Assembly: GCA_964400495.1 (NCBI GenBank)
Contig: CAYNTS010000063.1
Location: forward strand, 1-11,876
DNA from: CAYNTS01 sp964400495
Lineage (GTDB): Bacteria > Fidelibacterota > Marinisomatia > SCGC-AAA003-L08 > D37C17
DNA: 11,876 nucleotides
Reading direction: 5' to 3'
The translations under genes were made by a program, and so were the position numbers. The notes beneath the pieces were generated by a model. That model saw only the letters and a list, made by a program, of their open reading frames with translations. It was not told the origin of the DNA and ran no database searches. This document shows positions 1 through 7,411 of this stretch, in pieces (position 1 is the stretch's first letter; each line of letters opens with the position of its first letter).

Positions 1-53
1 CTTGATTGGTAATTTACCTCTCTTAGGGTGTCCGATAAAATGTAGGAAGTTCA
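1..53. mobile_element. Putative insertion-sequence terminus (IS3-family-like), partial
   Basis: Read on the minus strand from 53 downward, the sequence starts TGAACTTCC and continues to GGACACCC. The 5'-TG start and the TGAAC...GGACAC pattern resemble terminal inverted repeats I remember from IS3-family elements; this is from memory, not an alignment. The dockerin reading frame at 51-536 loses all resemblance to its family exactly at this point, and its stop codon TGA is the first three bases of the proposed element. A purine-rich GAGAGG lies about 30 bases inside and could serve as a ribosome binding site for a transposase gene running leftward out of the window. No transposase sequence is visible here, so the call rests on the terminus and the abrupt junction. 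Confidence 0.4.
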
Positions 54-536
54 GACATTTACAATATTATCTTGATTTAGGTCACCATAAAGCAAACCCC
101 CTGTTACAGAAATATAATTATCTTTAGAGAAGGTTGATGTTTCTTCTGCATTACTCACAGTAAGAGTAACTGTAAAGTCTCCTTCAAACTGGTAAGTATA
201 TTCGGGGAATTGTTCTTCACTATCAACTACTCCATCACTATCAAAATCCCATTGCCAGGAGGTTGGTTCACCCTGTGATAAGTCGTTGAAGTTAAGCATT
301 AGCGGTGCATTGCCCATAACTGGGTAGGTTGCAAAATTAGAGTGAAGCATAGTATCTGAAATTTCATATATATAAACTGAACCCGATAAATTATGTTTAA
401 GTGGTGAAGTAACGCCAATGAAATTATCATTTAAATCAATACTTGTACCAAACATATCAGAAAATGCAGTGTCGGAAGGGATTATTTTTCTTATTTCTAC
501 CCAATATCCATTAGTATCTTTTTCAAATAAATTCAA
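51..536 (-). pseudogene. FG-GAP/PKD/dockerin secreted protein, fragment truncated at both ends
   Basis: The 161-residue reading frame is the C-terminal part of a secreted adhesin-like protein. Residues 2-58 resemble one FG-GAP (integrin-alpha type) beta-propeller blade, with NGYWVE near the start and GSVYIYE at its end. Residues 63-145 form a PKD domain, including the classic SWQWDFDSDG motif and a FTVTLTVSN strand. Residues 150-161 (GDLNQDNIVNV) begin the first calcium loop of a dockerin, then TGA stops it before the helix. The only start is a TTG at 536 inside a T-run, with no ATG, no signal peptide and no ribosome binding site; the frame is open only to a TAA at 591-593. Such proteins normally have a signal peptide, several blades and a complete dockerin or sorting domain, so this is most likely a dead remnant. 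The 3' truncation coincides with a possible insertion-sequence end. Confidence 0.7.
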
Positions 537-683
537 AAAAAACGGATATTTTATGGTTTGTGAGTTTTTAAAATAGATTTGTAAAGAGCTTTAATAGAAT
601 CAGAAAATTATTTTATTACATAACATCATTTTACTATATATTTCAATTGGAGTTAAATTAACGTTTATTATATTTAGGGATTT
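537..683. other. AT-rich intergenic region upstream of selD
   Basis: This 147-base gap separates the minus-strand gene fragment from selD and must hold the selD promoter. Several TATA-rich stretches (for example around 630-645) could be -10 elements, but none is paired with a convincing -35 at proper spacing. No terminator-like GC hairpin and no coding frame were found. A weak ribosome binding site, AGGGA, lies at 676-680, only three bases before the selD ATG. Confidence 0.5.
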
Positions 684-1727
684 ATGTCAAAAGCGATACG
701 ATTAACAAAATATAGTACAGGTGCTGGTTGAGCGTGTAAATTGAGTCCAAAGGACCTTGCTCAAGTATTGAGTAATTTACCAACACCTGCATTAAATGCA
801 CATACTATTGGATACGAATCTTCTGAAGATTGTGCTGTGTTTCCTCTTGAGAATGGACAATTATTAATTCAATCAGTTGATTTTTTCACTCCAATTGTAG
901 ATGACCCAATGACATTTGGGAAAATTGCTGCTGTCAACTCGCTTTCTGATATTTATGCGATGGGAGGGAAACCACTTTTTGCATTAAATGTTGCAGGATT
1001 TCCTTCAGATGAGTTGCCATTACACGTATTATCTGACATATTACACGGAGGAAACCAAATCACTTCAAATGCTGGAATTGCAATTTTAGGGGGGCATACC
1101 ATAAAGGATGATGTTCCAAAATATGGTTTAGTTGTTACTGGAATAGTTGATAAAGATAAAATTGTACGAAATAATTCTGCCAAACTAGGAGATCTATTAG
1201 TACTTACCAAACCGTTGGGGTTAGGGATAATTTCAACAGCAATTAAAAATAATAAATCAAATATAAAATTAGAAGAAACAGCCATTAATACTATGCTTGA
1301 GTTAAACAAAAAAGCATCTGAAATTATGGTTCAATTTGGTGCACACGCATGTACTGATATTACTGGGTATGGTTTACTAGGTCATTTAATGGAAATGTGT
1401 GAGGGAAGCAATGTAACTGCTACACTAAATTTTGATGCAATTCCATTTATTGAGGGGGTACGTCAGCTTGCTGAGGATGGAGTTGTACCCGGAGGAACCA
1501 AAAAGAATTTAGCTTTTGTTGAAGATAGAATTGAATTTTCATCTAATATTGCTTTTCATCAACAATTAATGCTTGCTGATGCACAAACTTCAGGTGGATT
1601 ACTTATTTCAATTGAACCTGCCAAAGCGAGTGATTTAGTATCAGACCTTACTAAAAACAATGTTCTCTGTGCTGAAATAATAGGTGAAATACAAGAACCA
1701 AAAATGCACAGAATATTAGTTTCTTAA
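684..1727 (+). CDS. selD: Selenide, water dikinase (selenophosphate synthetase), selenocysteine-containing
   Basis: SelD makes selenophosphate, AMP and phosphate from ATP, selenide and water, supplying selenium for selenocysteine and selenouridine. From ATG 684 the frame reads MSKAIRLTKYSTGAG, then TGA at 729-731, then ACKLSPKDL, giving 347 residues with UGA read as selenocysteine (the same length as E. coli SelD). The site aligns with E. coli GAGCGCK: Sec16 takes the place of catalytic Cys17, with Cys18 and catalytic Lys19 following. Further family motifs are the metal/ATP aspartates Asp49 (SSED) and Asp66 (SVDFFTPIVDDP), AMGGKP, and LGGHTIKDD. A start at the TTG 741 would remove the glycine-rich catalytic loop and is therefore wrong. 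The stop TAA overlaps the next gene's ATG by one base, indicating a translationally coupled operon. SelD selenoproteins are known in several bacterial and archaeal lineages, so the reading is well founded. Confidence 0.95.
741..764 (+). promoter_or_regulatory. Candidate bacterial SECIS hairpin in selD
   Basis: Beginning ten bases after the UGA, TTGAG (741-745) can pair with CTCAA (760-764). Inside it TCC (746-748) pairs with GGA (752-754) around an AAA loop, leaving CCTTG (755-759) as a one-sided, U-containing bulge. Bacterial SECIS elements lie inside the coding sequence right after the UGA and carry a short apical stem that SelB binds; the apex here is about 19 bases from the UGA, which is in range. 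The triloop lacks the conserved loop G seen in E. coli fdhF, so the exact fold is uncertain. Confidence 0.5.
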
Positions 1728-2878
1728 TGAACCGAATCTATTTAGATAATCAAGCAACCACACAAATTGATCCAATTGTATTTGATGCAATGGTACCATA
1801 TTTAAAGGACAAATTTGGGAATGCATCGAGTCGAAATCATCCTTTTGGATGGGAAGCTGATGAGGTTGTTCATATTGCGCGAGAGCATGTTGCAGAAAGT
1901 GTGGGTGCCAATCCTAAAGAAATTATTTTTACAAGCGGAGCAACTGAGGCTATCAATCTTGCATTAAAGGGTTGGTTTGAAAAAAATAATGGTAAAAATC
2001 ATTTAATAACTTTACAAACAGAACATAAAGCAATTTTAGATGTTTGTGGAATCCTCGAAAAAAGAGGAGTTGAAATTACGTATCTTCCAGTACAAACTAA
2101 TGGAATTGTTGATATTGACGTTCTCAAAAATGCAATAACTGAAAACACTGCACTTATTTCAATCCTTCATACAAATAATGAAATAGGAGTCATTCAACCT
2201 ATTGAAACTATTGGTGAAATTTGCAAAGCCAATAATATAATTTTTCATGTGGATGGTGCACAATCAGCAGGAAAAATACCAATTGATGTGCAAAAAATGG
2301 GAATAGATTTACTATCCATTTCTGCTCATAAAATGTATGGTCCAAAAGGTATTGGAGCATTATTTGTTAGAAGGCGAAATCCAAGAGTTAGTTTGCAATC
2401 ACAAATTGACGGTGGAGGACATGAAAATGGTATTCGTTCTGGGACATTACCGGTTCATCAAATTGTTGGATTTGGGAAAGCATGTGAAATTGCTATTGCA
2501 AATTTGTTTGATGAACAAAAGCGAATAAAGAAATATCGAGATACAATAGTAGATTTTATCCTAAAAGAACTGCCAGATACCATTATAAATGGTGATAATC
2601 AAAATCGCCTTGCGGGAAATTTGAACCTTTCATTTCCAAATATTAATTCTGAAGCCCTCATAATGGCAATGCCAGAGATTGCAGTTTCAACAGGGTCTGC
2701 CTGTACATCATCAACAATGAATCCGTCTCATGTTTTGTTGGCTTTGGGGTGCTCAAAAGAACTTGCTTATGGGTCAATACGTATAGGTGTTGGACGATTT
2801 AATACAGAGGAAGAAATTAAAATTGCTTCAAAATCCATTATTAATGGAGTTAAGAAACTTCAATCAGTTAGAGTTTAG
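1727..2878 (+). CDS. Cysteine desulfurase, IscS/NifS type (PLP-dependent)
   Basis: The 383-residue protein is a class V aminotransferase-fold enzyme that removes sulfur from cysteine (or selenium from selenocysteine) as an enzyme-bound persulfide. Visible landmarks are the N-terminal YLDNQATT, the PLP-stacking His100 (TEHKA), Asp176 in HVDGAQSAGK, the PLP lysine Lys202 in SAHKMYGPKG, the SGTLPV segment, and the persulfide Cys326 in STGSACTSS. The SGSACTS-type loop followed by PSHVLLALG is that of group I (IscS/NifS) rather than SufS. Its ATG overlaps the selD stop (TAATG), so the two are probably co-translated. No iscU, iscA or iscR is adjacent, so delivery of selenium to SelD is an attractive role, but general Fe-S or tRNA thiolation supply cannot be excluded. 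It ends in TAG three bases before the convergent neighbour's stop. Confidence 0.93.
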   Translation: MNRIYLDNQATTQIDPIVFDAMVPYLKDKFGNASSRNHPFGWEADEVVHIAREHVAESVGANPKEIIFTSGATEAINLALKGWFEKNNGKNHLITLQTEHKAILDVCGILEKRGVEITYLPVQTNGIVDIDVLKNAITENTALISILHTNNEIGVIQPIETIGEICKANNIIFHVDGAQSAGKIPIDVQKMGIDLLSISAHKMYGPKGIGALFVRRRNPRVSLQSQIDGGGHENGIRSGTLPVHQIVGFGKACEIAIANLFDEQKRIKKYRDTIVDFILKELPDTIINGDNQNRLAGNLNLSFPNINSEALIMAMPEIAVSTGSACTSSTMNPSHVLLALGCSKELAYGSIRIGVGRFNTEEEIKIASKSIINGVKKLQSVRV

Positions 2879-2881
2879 ATT

Positions 2882-5515
2882 TTATAAATCAAACCAATAA
2901 TCTATTTTAATAAATAATGATTCATCGTTAAATAATTCAATTCCTTGAATTTTATCATTGTAATTTATAAAATCTTCAATAGATGTAAATCGTTTACCAT
3001 TTATAAACTTAGATTTTGAATACACAATATACATACTTGACCCTGGTAAAAACTCCCACCTAAACACAATATTAGAGATTAGAGAGGAATATTTTGTGTA
3101 AAAAAATGGGTCGTTTTGAGGGTGAATAAGACTAAGTTCATCATCACAGGCTGAAACTTCAGAACATGGTTTGGGATAATTGTAATTAGTTTCTTTATCA
3201 ATAAATTTGAAATTTGTAGAATCTTTTTCTAATTTGTTAAAACTTGAAGAAAATTCAGTAAATATACTTAAGCTAAATTGCTTACTGAAACTTTTTTCTA
3301 TTCTAAAATCAAAGACATCTTCAAAATTATGTGATTCAGAAAAAAGAGAAATTGTATCGTCTTGAGTTGCAAAAATTCTTGGTGTAAACTGATCATGGAA
3401 GTTCTTTGGTTTTACAGAATTATTTAGGTAATGAAAATTTTCAAATGAATTATTTCTGGCAATTCCAATCTCAACTTGAAATGATTCTGTTGGTTTAAAG
3501 TCTAATTGCAAAGCATGTTCTCGTCCCCAATCACCAATTTCACTCTCTGCATAATCTAGAGAATAATTTATGTAAAATGGATTCCTTATATCAGAAGCCA
3601 GTGATGCAGAAACAGCACGAATTTCTGGTATTTTTATAACAAATCCTAGAGCATCGATTCCAAAATTATAAATTCCATTAAAATTATTGTCACTCCACGT
3701 AATTAAATCATCAAAATGAGATTTAGTGTGTGAAATTGAAAAATCAAATGCCCAGTAGTTTTTGAATTCAGAATGTGTATTAATGGAAATAGCATGATTT
3801 AATAAATCTCCCTTTAAATTTTCAGCATATTGAAATTGTATATCAGTAGAAACAGTTCTAAAAATTCCAATTGGGTCTTGTTGGCGATATCTTATTCCAG
3901 AATGCGATTTTTCAATATTATTACGTAACATATATCCAGAATAATCAAAATTTAAACTATCAGATAACTTTTCATATTCAACCCAAAATGTAAAATGCTC
4001 GGGAGTTTTATAACTAATTTCAGACGAAATTCCATATCCAGAATAGTCAATAATTCTTGTTGTTTTGGATGAAATAAATTGAATATCAAAAGCAAATTTA
4101 TTTTCAAATAATTTAACCATTCCATCCAATGATTGTACATTCGAAACAATTTTATTTTCAGTCCCACTAAGTGTGTCTACTCCAGAAAAATGAGTAGCAA
4201 AAGCACCAATATTCGAGTTTCCATCTAAAATATCATAGCGAACCCTACCATTATAAAATTCATTTCTATTCCCATGAGCAAGTTGTTGTTGAATTGATGC
4301 TGAACTGTCGGTGGTAACAGCACCCAAAATGTTGTATGCAAAACCATCTTTCGTTTTACCAGTAAATTTACCTGCACCAATTATGGACGAACCATAATCA
4401 CCAATTCGTCGTGAATAAAAAATCTCCAAAGGGGTGATAAATTGAGTTGCATTTTCCATAAAAAATGGCCTGTTTTCTTCAAAATAGGTTTCATAGGCAG
4501 TTAAATTAATTTCATTTGGGTCAGCTTCAATTTGTCCAAAATCAGGATTCAATGTAAAGTCGATAACAGAACTATTAGAAACATAGTATTTTAAATCAAA
4601 TCCGATATCATCCATAAAATCATTTTTAACAACTGCATCCATTACAACAGTATTTGAATTTTCATTGAGTTTATAATAATCTAAATTACTCATTCCCTCT
4701 AAAATATACGATTTTATTTCAAATTTCTTTTTTGGTGTTAAATTTTGAAGTCCAGTTAAATGGCCATATTGAGAAACAACTCCTTTTGTACCTCTTGGAA
4801 AAGTTACCCAAAAATCGGTTTCATTTTTTCGTTGAATGTAGCGAATAAAATTAATTCCCCATTGCATATTATCTGTTTCAATAAATCGTAAAACAGAAAA
4901 AGGAATTCTATATTCAATCGTCCATCCAAATTTATCAATATTAACTTTAGATTCCCATACAGAGTCCCAAATATCATCAATTTCTTCGTCATTAAAAACC
5001 ATATAATCTGCTTGAACTTCTGATGCATTTACAACAAATGCAAATGAAGATTGATGGTCGTGATGGCTATCTATTTCAATGGCAAACCAATCTGCTTTAC
5101 CTTCAAAACCCTCAAACCAATCATCATATTCAGATAACTGTTTTTTGATATGTTCAGGGTGCAAATCAAACAATCTAACACCCACATAGAGTGCATCATT
5201 ATCGTATCCAATTTTAACCTCAGTTTTTTCAGTCGGATTTTCTAAATTCAAAGGTTCTTCTTGAAGAAAATCAGAGATAGGTGTAATAGTTTCCCAAGAC
5301 ACATCGTCTAATAACCCATCCAAAATGATTGGTGATTGAAACATTTTAGCATTGATAGTTTTGCCTGATTTATACTTTTCAAATGGTTCAGCAATATTTC
5401 CAGAGAATAACCATGAAATTAAAATTATGCAGATGATATTTAGTTTATAATTATTGATACCTTTAAATTTATCCTTTATTGAAAATAATAACCAATAAAT
5501 TTGAGTATGATACAT
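2882..5515 (-). CDS. DUF5916 family outer-membrane-type protein with CBM9-like N-terminal domain
   Basis: This protein of about 877 residues has a hydrophobic segment ending near SWLFSG, then a beta-sandwich related to carbohydrate-binding family 9 (SPIILDGLLDDVSWET, then VKIGYDNDALYVGVRLFD, then DWFAIEIDSHHD). The long remainder consists of alternating amphipathic strands typical of DUF5916, including a motif rich in FGQIEADPNEINLT and FFEENRPFF-like residues, and ends in IKIDYWFDL with aromatic residues as in outer-membrane barrels. The function of this family is not established; binding or uptake of a substrate at the cell surface is inferred. I chose the ATG at 5515; a TTG at 5527 would add four residues. 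The signal-like hydrophobic stretch begins unusually far in, about 25 residues from the ATG, and neither start has a clear ribosome binding site. Genes on both sides are on the opposite strand, so it is a single-gene unit. Confidence 0.82.
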   Translation of the reverse strand: MYHTQIYWLLFSIKDKFKGINNYKLNIICIILISWLFSGNIAEPFEKYKSGKTINAKMFQSPIILDGLLDDVSWETITPISDFLQEEPLNLENPTEKTEVKIGYDNDALYVGVRLFDLHPEHIKKQLSEYDDWFEGFEGKADWFAIEIDSHHDHQSSFAFVVNASEVQADYMVFNDEEIDDIWDSVWESKVNIDKFGWTIEYRIPFSVLRFIETDNMQWGINFIRYIQRKNETDFWVTFPRGTKGVVSQYGHLTGLQNLTPKKKFEIKSYILEGMSNLDYYKLNENSNTVVMDAVVKNDFMDDIGFDLKYYVSNSSVIDFTLNPDFGQIEADPNEINLTAYETYFEENRPFFMENATQFITPLEIFYSRRIGDYGSSIIGAGKFTGKTKDGFAYNILGAVTTDSSASIQQQLAHGNRNEFYNGRVRYDILDGNSNIGAFATHFSGVDTLSGTENKIVSNVQSLDGMVKLFENKFAFDIQFISSKTTRIIDYSGYGISSEISYKTPEHFTFWVEYEKLSDSLNFDYSGYMLRNNIEKSHSGIRYRQQDPIGIFRTVSTDIQFQYAENLKGDLLNHAISINTHSEFKNYWAFDFSISHTKSHFDDLITWSDNNFNGIYNFGIDALGFVIKIPEIRAVSASLASDIRNPFYINYSLDYAESEIGDWGREHALQLDFKPTESFQVEIGIARNNSFENFHYLNNSVKPKNFHDQFTPRIFATQDDTISLFSESHNFEDVFDFRIEKSFSKQFSLSIFTEFSSSFNKLEKDSTNFKFIDKETNYNYPKPCSEVSACDDELSLIHPQNDPFFYTKYSSLISNIVFRWEFLPGSSMYIVYSKSKFINGKRFTSIEDFINYNDKIQGIELFNDESLFIKIDYWFDL

Positions 5516-5660
5516 GATATCAACCAAGAATAAATGACAAATTGTTACAAATCTACTTAATACTACAAAAGGGTCTTTTTTTATGTCGATTATTTATATC
5601 AATGCTTTGTAACTTTTTATAGTTCTATTTAATTATTTTTACCATTTATGGAGGTTTGAA
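5516..5660. promoter_or_regulatory. Divergent intergenic region; candidate etfB promoter
   Basis: This gap lies between the divergent DUF5916 gene and etfB. On the plus strand TTGTAA (5607-5612) and TAATTA (5630-5635) are 17 bases apart, a plausible sigma-70-like pair about 25 bases before the etfB start. A good ribosome binding site, GGAGG (5650-5654), lies six bases before the ATG at 5661. The region is so AT-rich that the promoter match may be chance. No clear promoter for the leftward gene was seen. Confidence 0.35.
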
Positions 5661-6434
5661 ATGAAAATCTGTGTTTTAATTAAGCAGGTTCCAAATGAAG
5701 ATTCACCAGTTGTAATTGGATCTGATGGAATATCAGTAAATAATGAAAATACAACATTCACTACTAATGAATCTGATACGTATGCATTAGAAGAAGCGCT
5801 TTTGTTAAAAGAAAAGCATGGTGGTGAAGTTGTAGTATGTTCGCTTGGAGGAGATTCAGCTTCCCAAGTTATAAAGGATAGTTTAGCTAAAGGTGGTGAT
5901 AGAGGTATTATGATAAATGACCCTCACTTTGAAAATCTCCCACCCCTTGAACTTGCAAAAGTAATTTCTAAAGCAATTGAAAATGAAGCATTCGATTTAA
6001 TTTTATCTGGCACTCAATCTGCAGATGCTGGGTATTCTCAAGTGGGTGTTTTGGTTGCAGAAATGTTAAAGACAACACATTCTGCATTAGTAGCTGAAAT
6101 AGAAATTTTAAATGATACAACAATTAAAGTTAAACGTGAACTCGAAGGTGGTTGGTTTCAATGGAGTGAGTTATCACTACCCGCATCTTTATCAATTCAA
6201 TCAGGGATTAACAAACCTAGATATGCAACATTAAAAGGCATTATGGGTGTAAAAAGAAAAACAGTTGATACTGTTTCTGCAACTGAACTTGGAATTGATT
6301 CATTTGAAACAACATCGCATGTTTCGTCAATGTATGTTCCAGAGAAATCCAACAATGTTACATATTTAGAAGGTTCTGCAGACGATATTGCAGACAAATT
6401 AGTTGACCTTTTTAAAAACGAATTTAATATTTAG
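5661..6434 (+). CDS. etfB: Electron transfer flavoprotein, beta subunit
   Basis: EtfB is the AMP- or FAD-binding small subunit of the soluble flavoprotein that carries electrons from acyl-CoA dehydrogenases and related enzymes. The 257-residue length is normal. Landmarks are the N-terminal MKICVLIKQVP, the SDTYALEEALLLKE helix, the nucleotide-binding SGTQSADAGYSQVG (116-129), and the partner-recognition segment KPRYATLKGIMGVKRK (185-200), which includes the leucine of the docking loop. It is followed after eight bases by etfA and then by a membrane Fe-S oxidoreductase, all in one direction. This arrangement suggests electron delivery to quinone rather than to ferredoxin. Whether the Etf is a bifurcating type cannot be judged safely by eye. 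A strong ribosome binding site supports the ATG chosen. Confidence 0.95.
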   Translation: MKICVLIKQVPNEDSPVVIGSDGISVNNENTTFTTNESDTYALEEALLLKEKHGGEVVVCSLGGDSASQVIKDSLAKGGDRGIMINDPHFENLPPLELAKVISKAIENEAFDLILSGTQSADAGYSQVGVLVAEMLKTTHSALVAEIEILNDTTIKVKRELEGGWFQWSELSLPASLSIQSGINKPRYATLKGIMGVKRKTVDTVSATELGIDSFETTSHVSSMYVPEKSNNVTYLEGSADDIADKLVDLFKNEFNI

Positions 6435-6442
6435 GAATATTT

Positions 6443-7384
6443 ATGAAAATATTAACATTTATCCAATTTGATGACTCAATTAACAATATATCACTAGAAG
6501 CACTGGTTGGTGCTCAAAAATTAGCAAGTGATACAGGTGGAAGTATAACTGCGGTTACATTTAGCTCAGATGCTTCGAAAGAACTTATCAATTATGATTT
6601 GGCTAAAATATTAGTTGCTGATCATCCAAATTTGAAAGATTATAATCCATTAAATTTTACTTCAGCTCTTGCGCAAATTATTAATTCTGAATCACCAGAC
6701 ATTGTTTTTTTTGGTCATACCTATGAAGCACGTGATTGGTTGCCAAGATTAAGTGCACGATTAGATAGACCTTTAATCACAGATTGTATCGATTGTAAGA
6801 ATGAGCATGGGGTTGTTTTAACACGTCCATTGTATCAAGGTAAAATTTACTCAGATATCAAAACAGATAGTGGACAAATTTTAGTAGCATTCCAGCCTGG
6901 TACATTTAAGATTGACAACCTCATTAATGGAACTGCACCTATTGAAAATATTGAAATTGATTTATCGGATTCTTCTTCGATTTCAAATGGTGAAAAATTT
7001 CAAGAATCTTCAGGTGGCGTTGATTTGACAACCGCAGAAACAATTGTAACAATTGGGCGAGGAATTGGAAAAGAAGAAAATATTCCAATGGTTGAAGAAC
7101 TTGCTTCCAAAATGGGTGCCCAATTAGGGGCTTCGCGACCAATTGTTGATGCTAATTGGATTGACCACTCTCGACAAGTTGGAAGTTCAGGGCAAACAGT
7201 AGCTCCAAAGGTTTATTTTGCACTCGGAATTTCTGGAGCAATTCAACATTTAGTTGGCATGAAGGGATCAAAAAATATTGTGGCAATAAACAAAGATGAA
7301 AATGCTCCAATTTTTGATGTCGCAGACTATGGTGTGGTTGGTGATATCCACGAAATAATCCCTAAACTTATCGAAAAACTTTAA
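6443..7384 (+). CDS. etfA: Electron transfer flavoprotein, alpha subunit
   Basis: EtfA holds the redox-active FAD of the EtfAB heterodimer. The 313-residue protein has an N-terminal Rossmann-like half (to about residue 185; FFGHTYEARDWLPRLSARL is typical) and a C-terminal FAD domain. The FAD domain contains TIGRGIG (203-209), GASRPIVDANWIDHSRQVG (229-247), SSGQTVAPK (248-256), GISGAIQH (262-269) and AINKDENAPIFDVADYG (281-297), all classic contacts to flavin and adenine. The AGGA that overlaps the etfB stop codon serves as ribosome binding site for the ATG at 6443, so translation of the two subunits is likely coupled. The downstream Fe-S oxidoreductase starts 27 bases after the stop, behind its own AAAGGA. 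Confidence 0.96.
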   Translation: MKILTFIQFDDSINNISLEALVGAQKLASDTGGSITAVTFSSDASKELINYDLAKILVADHPNLKDYNPLNFTSALAQIINSESPDIVFFGHTYEARDWLPRLSARLDRPLITDCIDCKNEHGVVLTRPLYQGKIYSDIKTDSGQILVAFQPGTFKIDNLINGTAPIENIEIDLSDSSSISNGEKFQESSGGVDLTTAETIVTIGRGIGKEENIPMVEELASKMGAQLGASRPIVDANWIDHSRQVGSSGQTVAPKVYFALGISGAIQHLVGMKGSKNIVAINKDENAPIFDVADYGVVGDIHEIIPKLIEKL

Positions 7385-7411
7385 TCTTTTTTTAGAAAGG
7401 ACTAAGCAATC

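Noticed and set aside
51..53. TGA at the end of the dockerin fragment as another selenocysteine codon
   Set aside because: The sequence beyond it (TSYILSDTL...) does not continue a dockerin, and Sec is not known in calcium loops of this family.
729..731. General recoding of UGA (for example to Gly or Trp)
   Set aside because: The other intact genes contain no in-frame TGA, and tryptophan is encoded by TGG throughout; the single internal TGA is exactly at a known Sec site.
953..1309. Minus-strand open frame within selD
   Set aside because: It is antisense to the well-conserved selD body and shows no protein family features.
741..1727. SelD starting at TTG 741
   Set aside because: This start drops the catalytic loop and Lys19; the upstream sequence from ATG 684 encodes the conserved N-terminus with only a TGA at the Cys position.
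2337..2528. Plus-strand frame inside the cysteine desulfurase gene
   Set aside because: It is an alternative frame over the conserved PLP-lysine region; a shadow of the real gene.
2878..2890. GATTT-ATA-type inverted repeat between convergent stops as a terminator
   Set aside because: It is a five-pair, almost pure AT stem with no GC clamp or useful T-tract; too weak to support.
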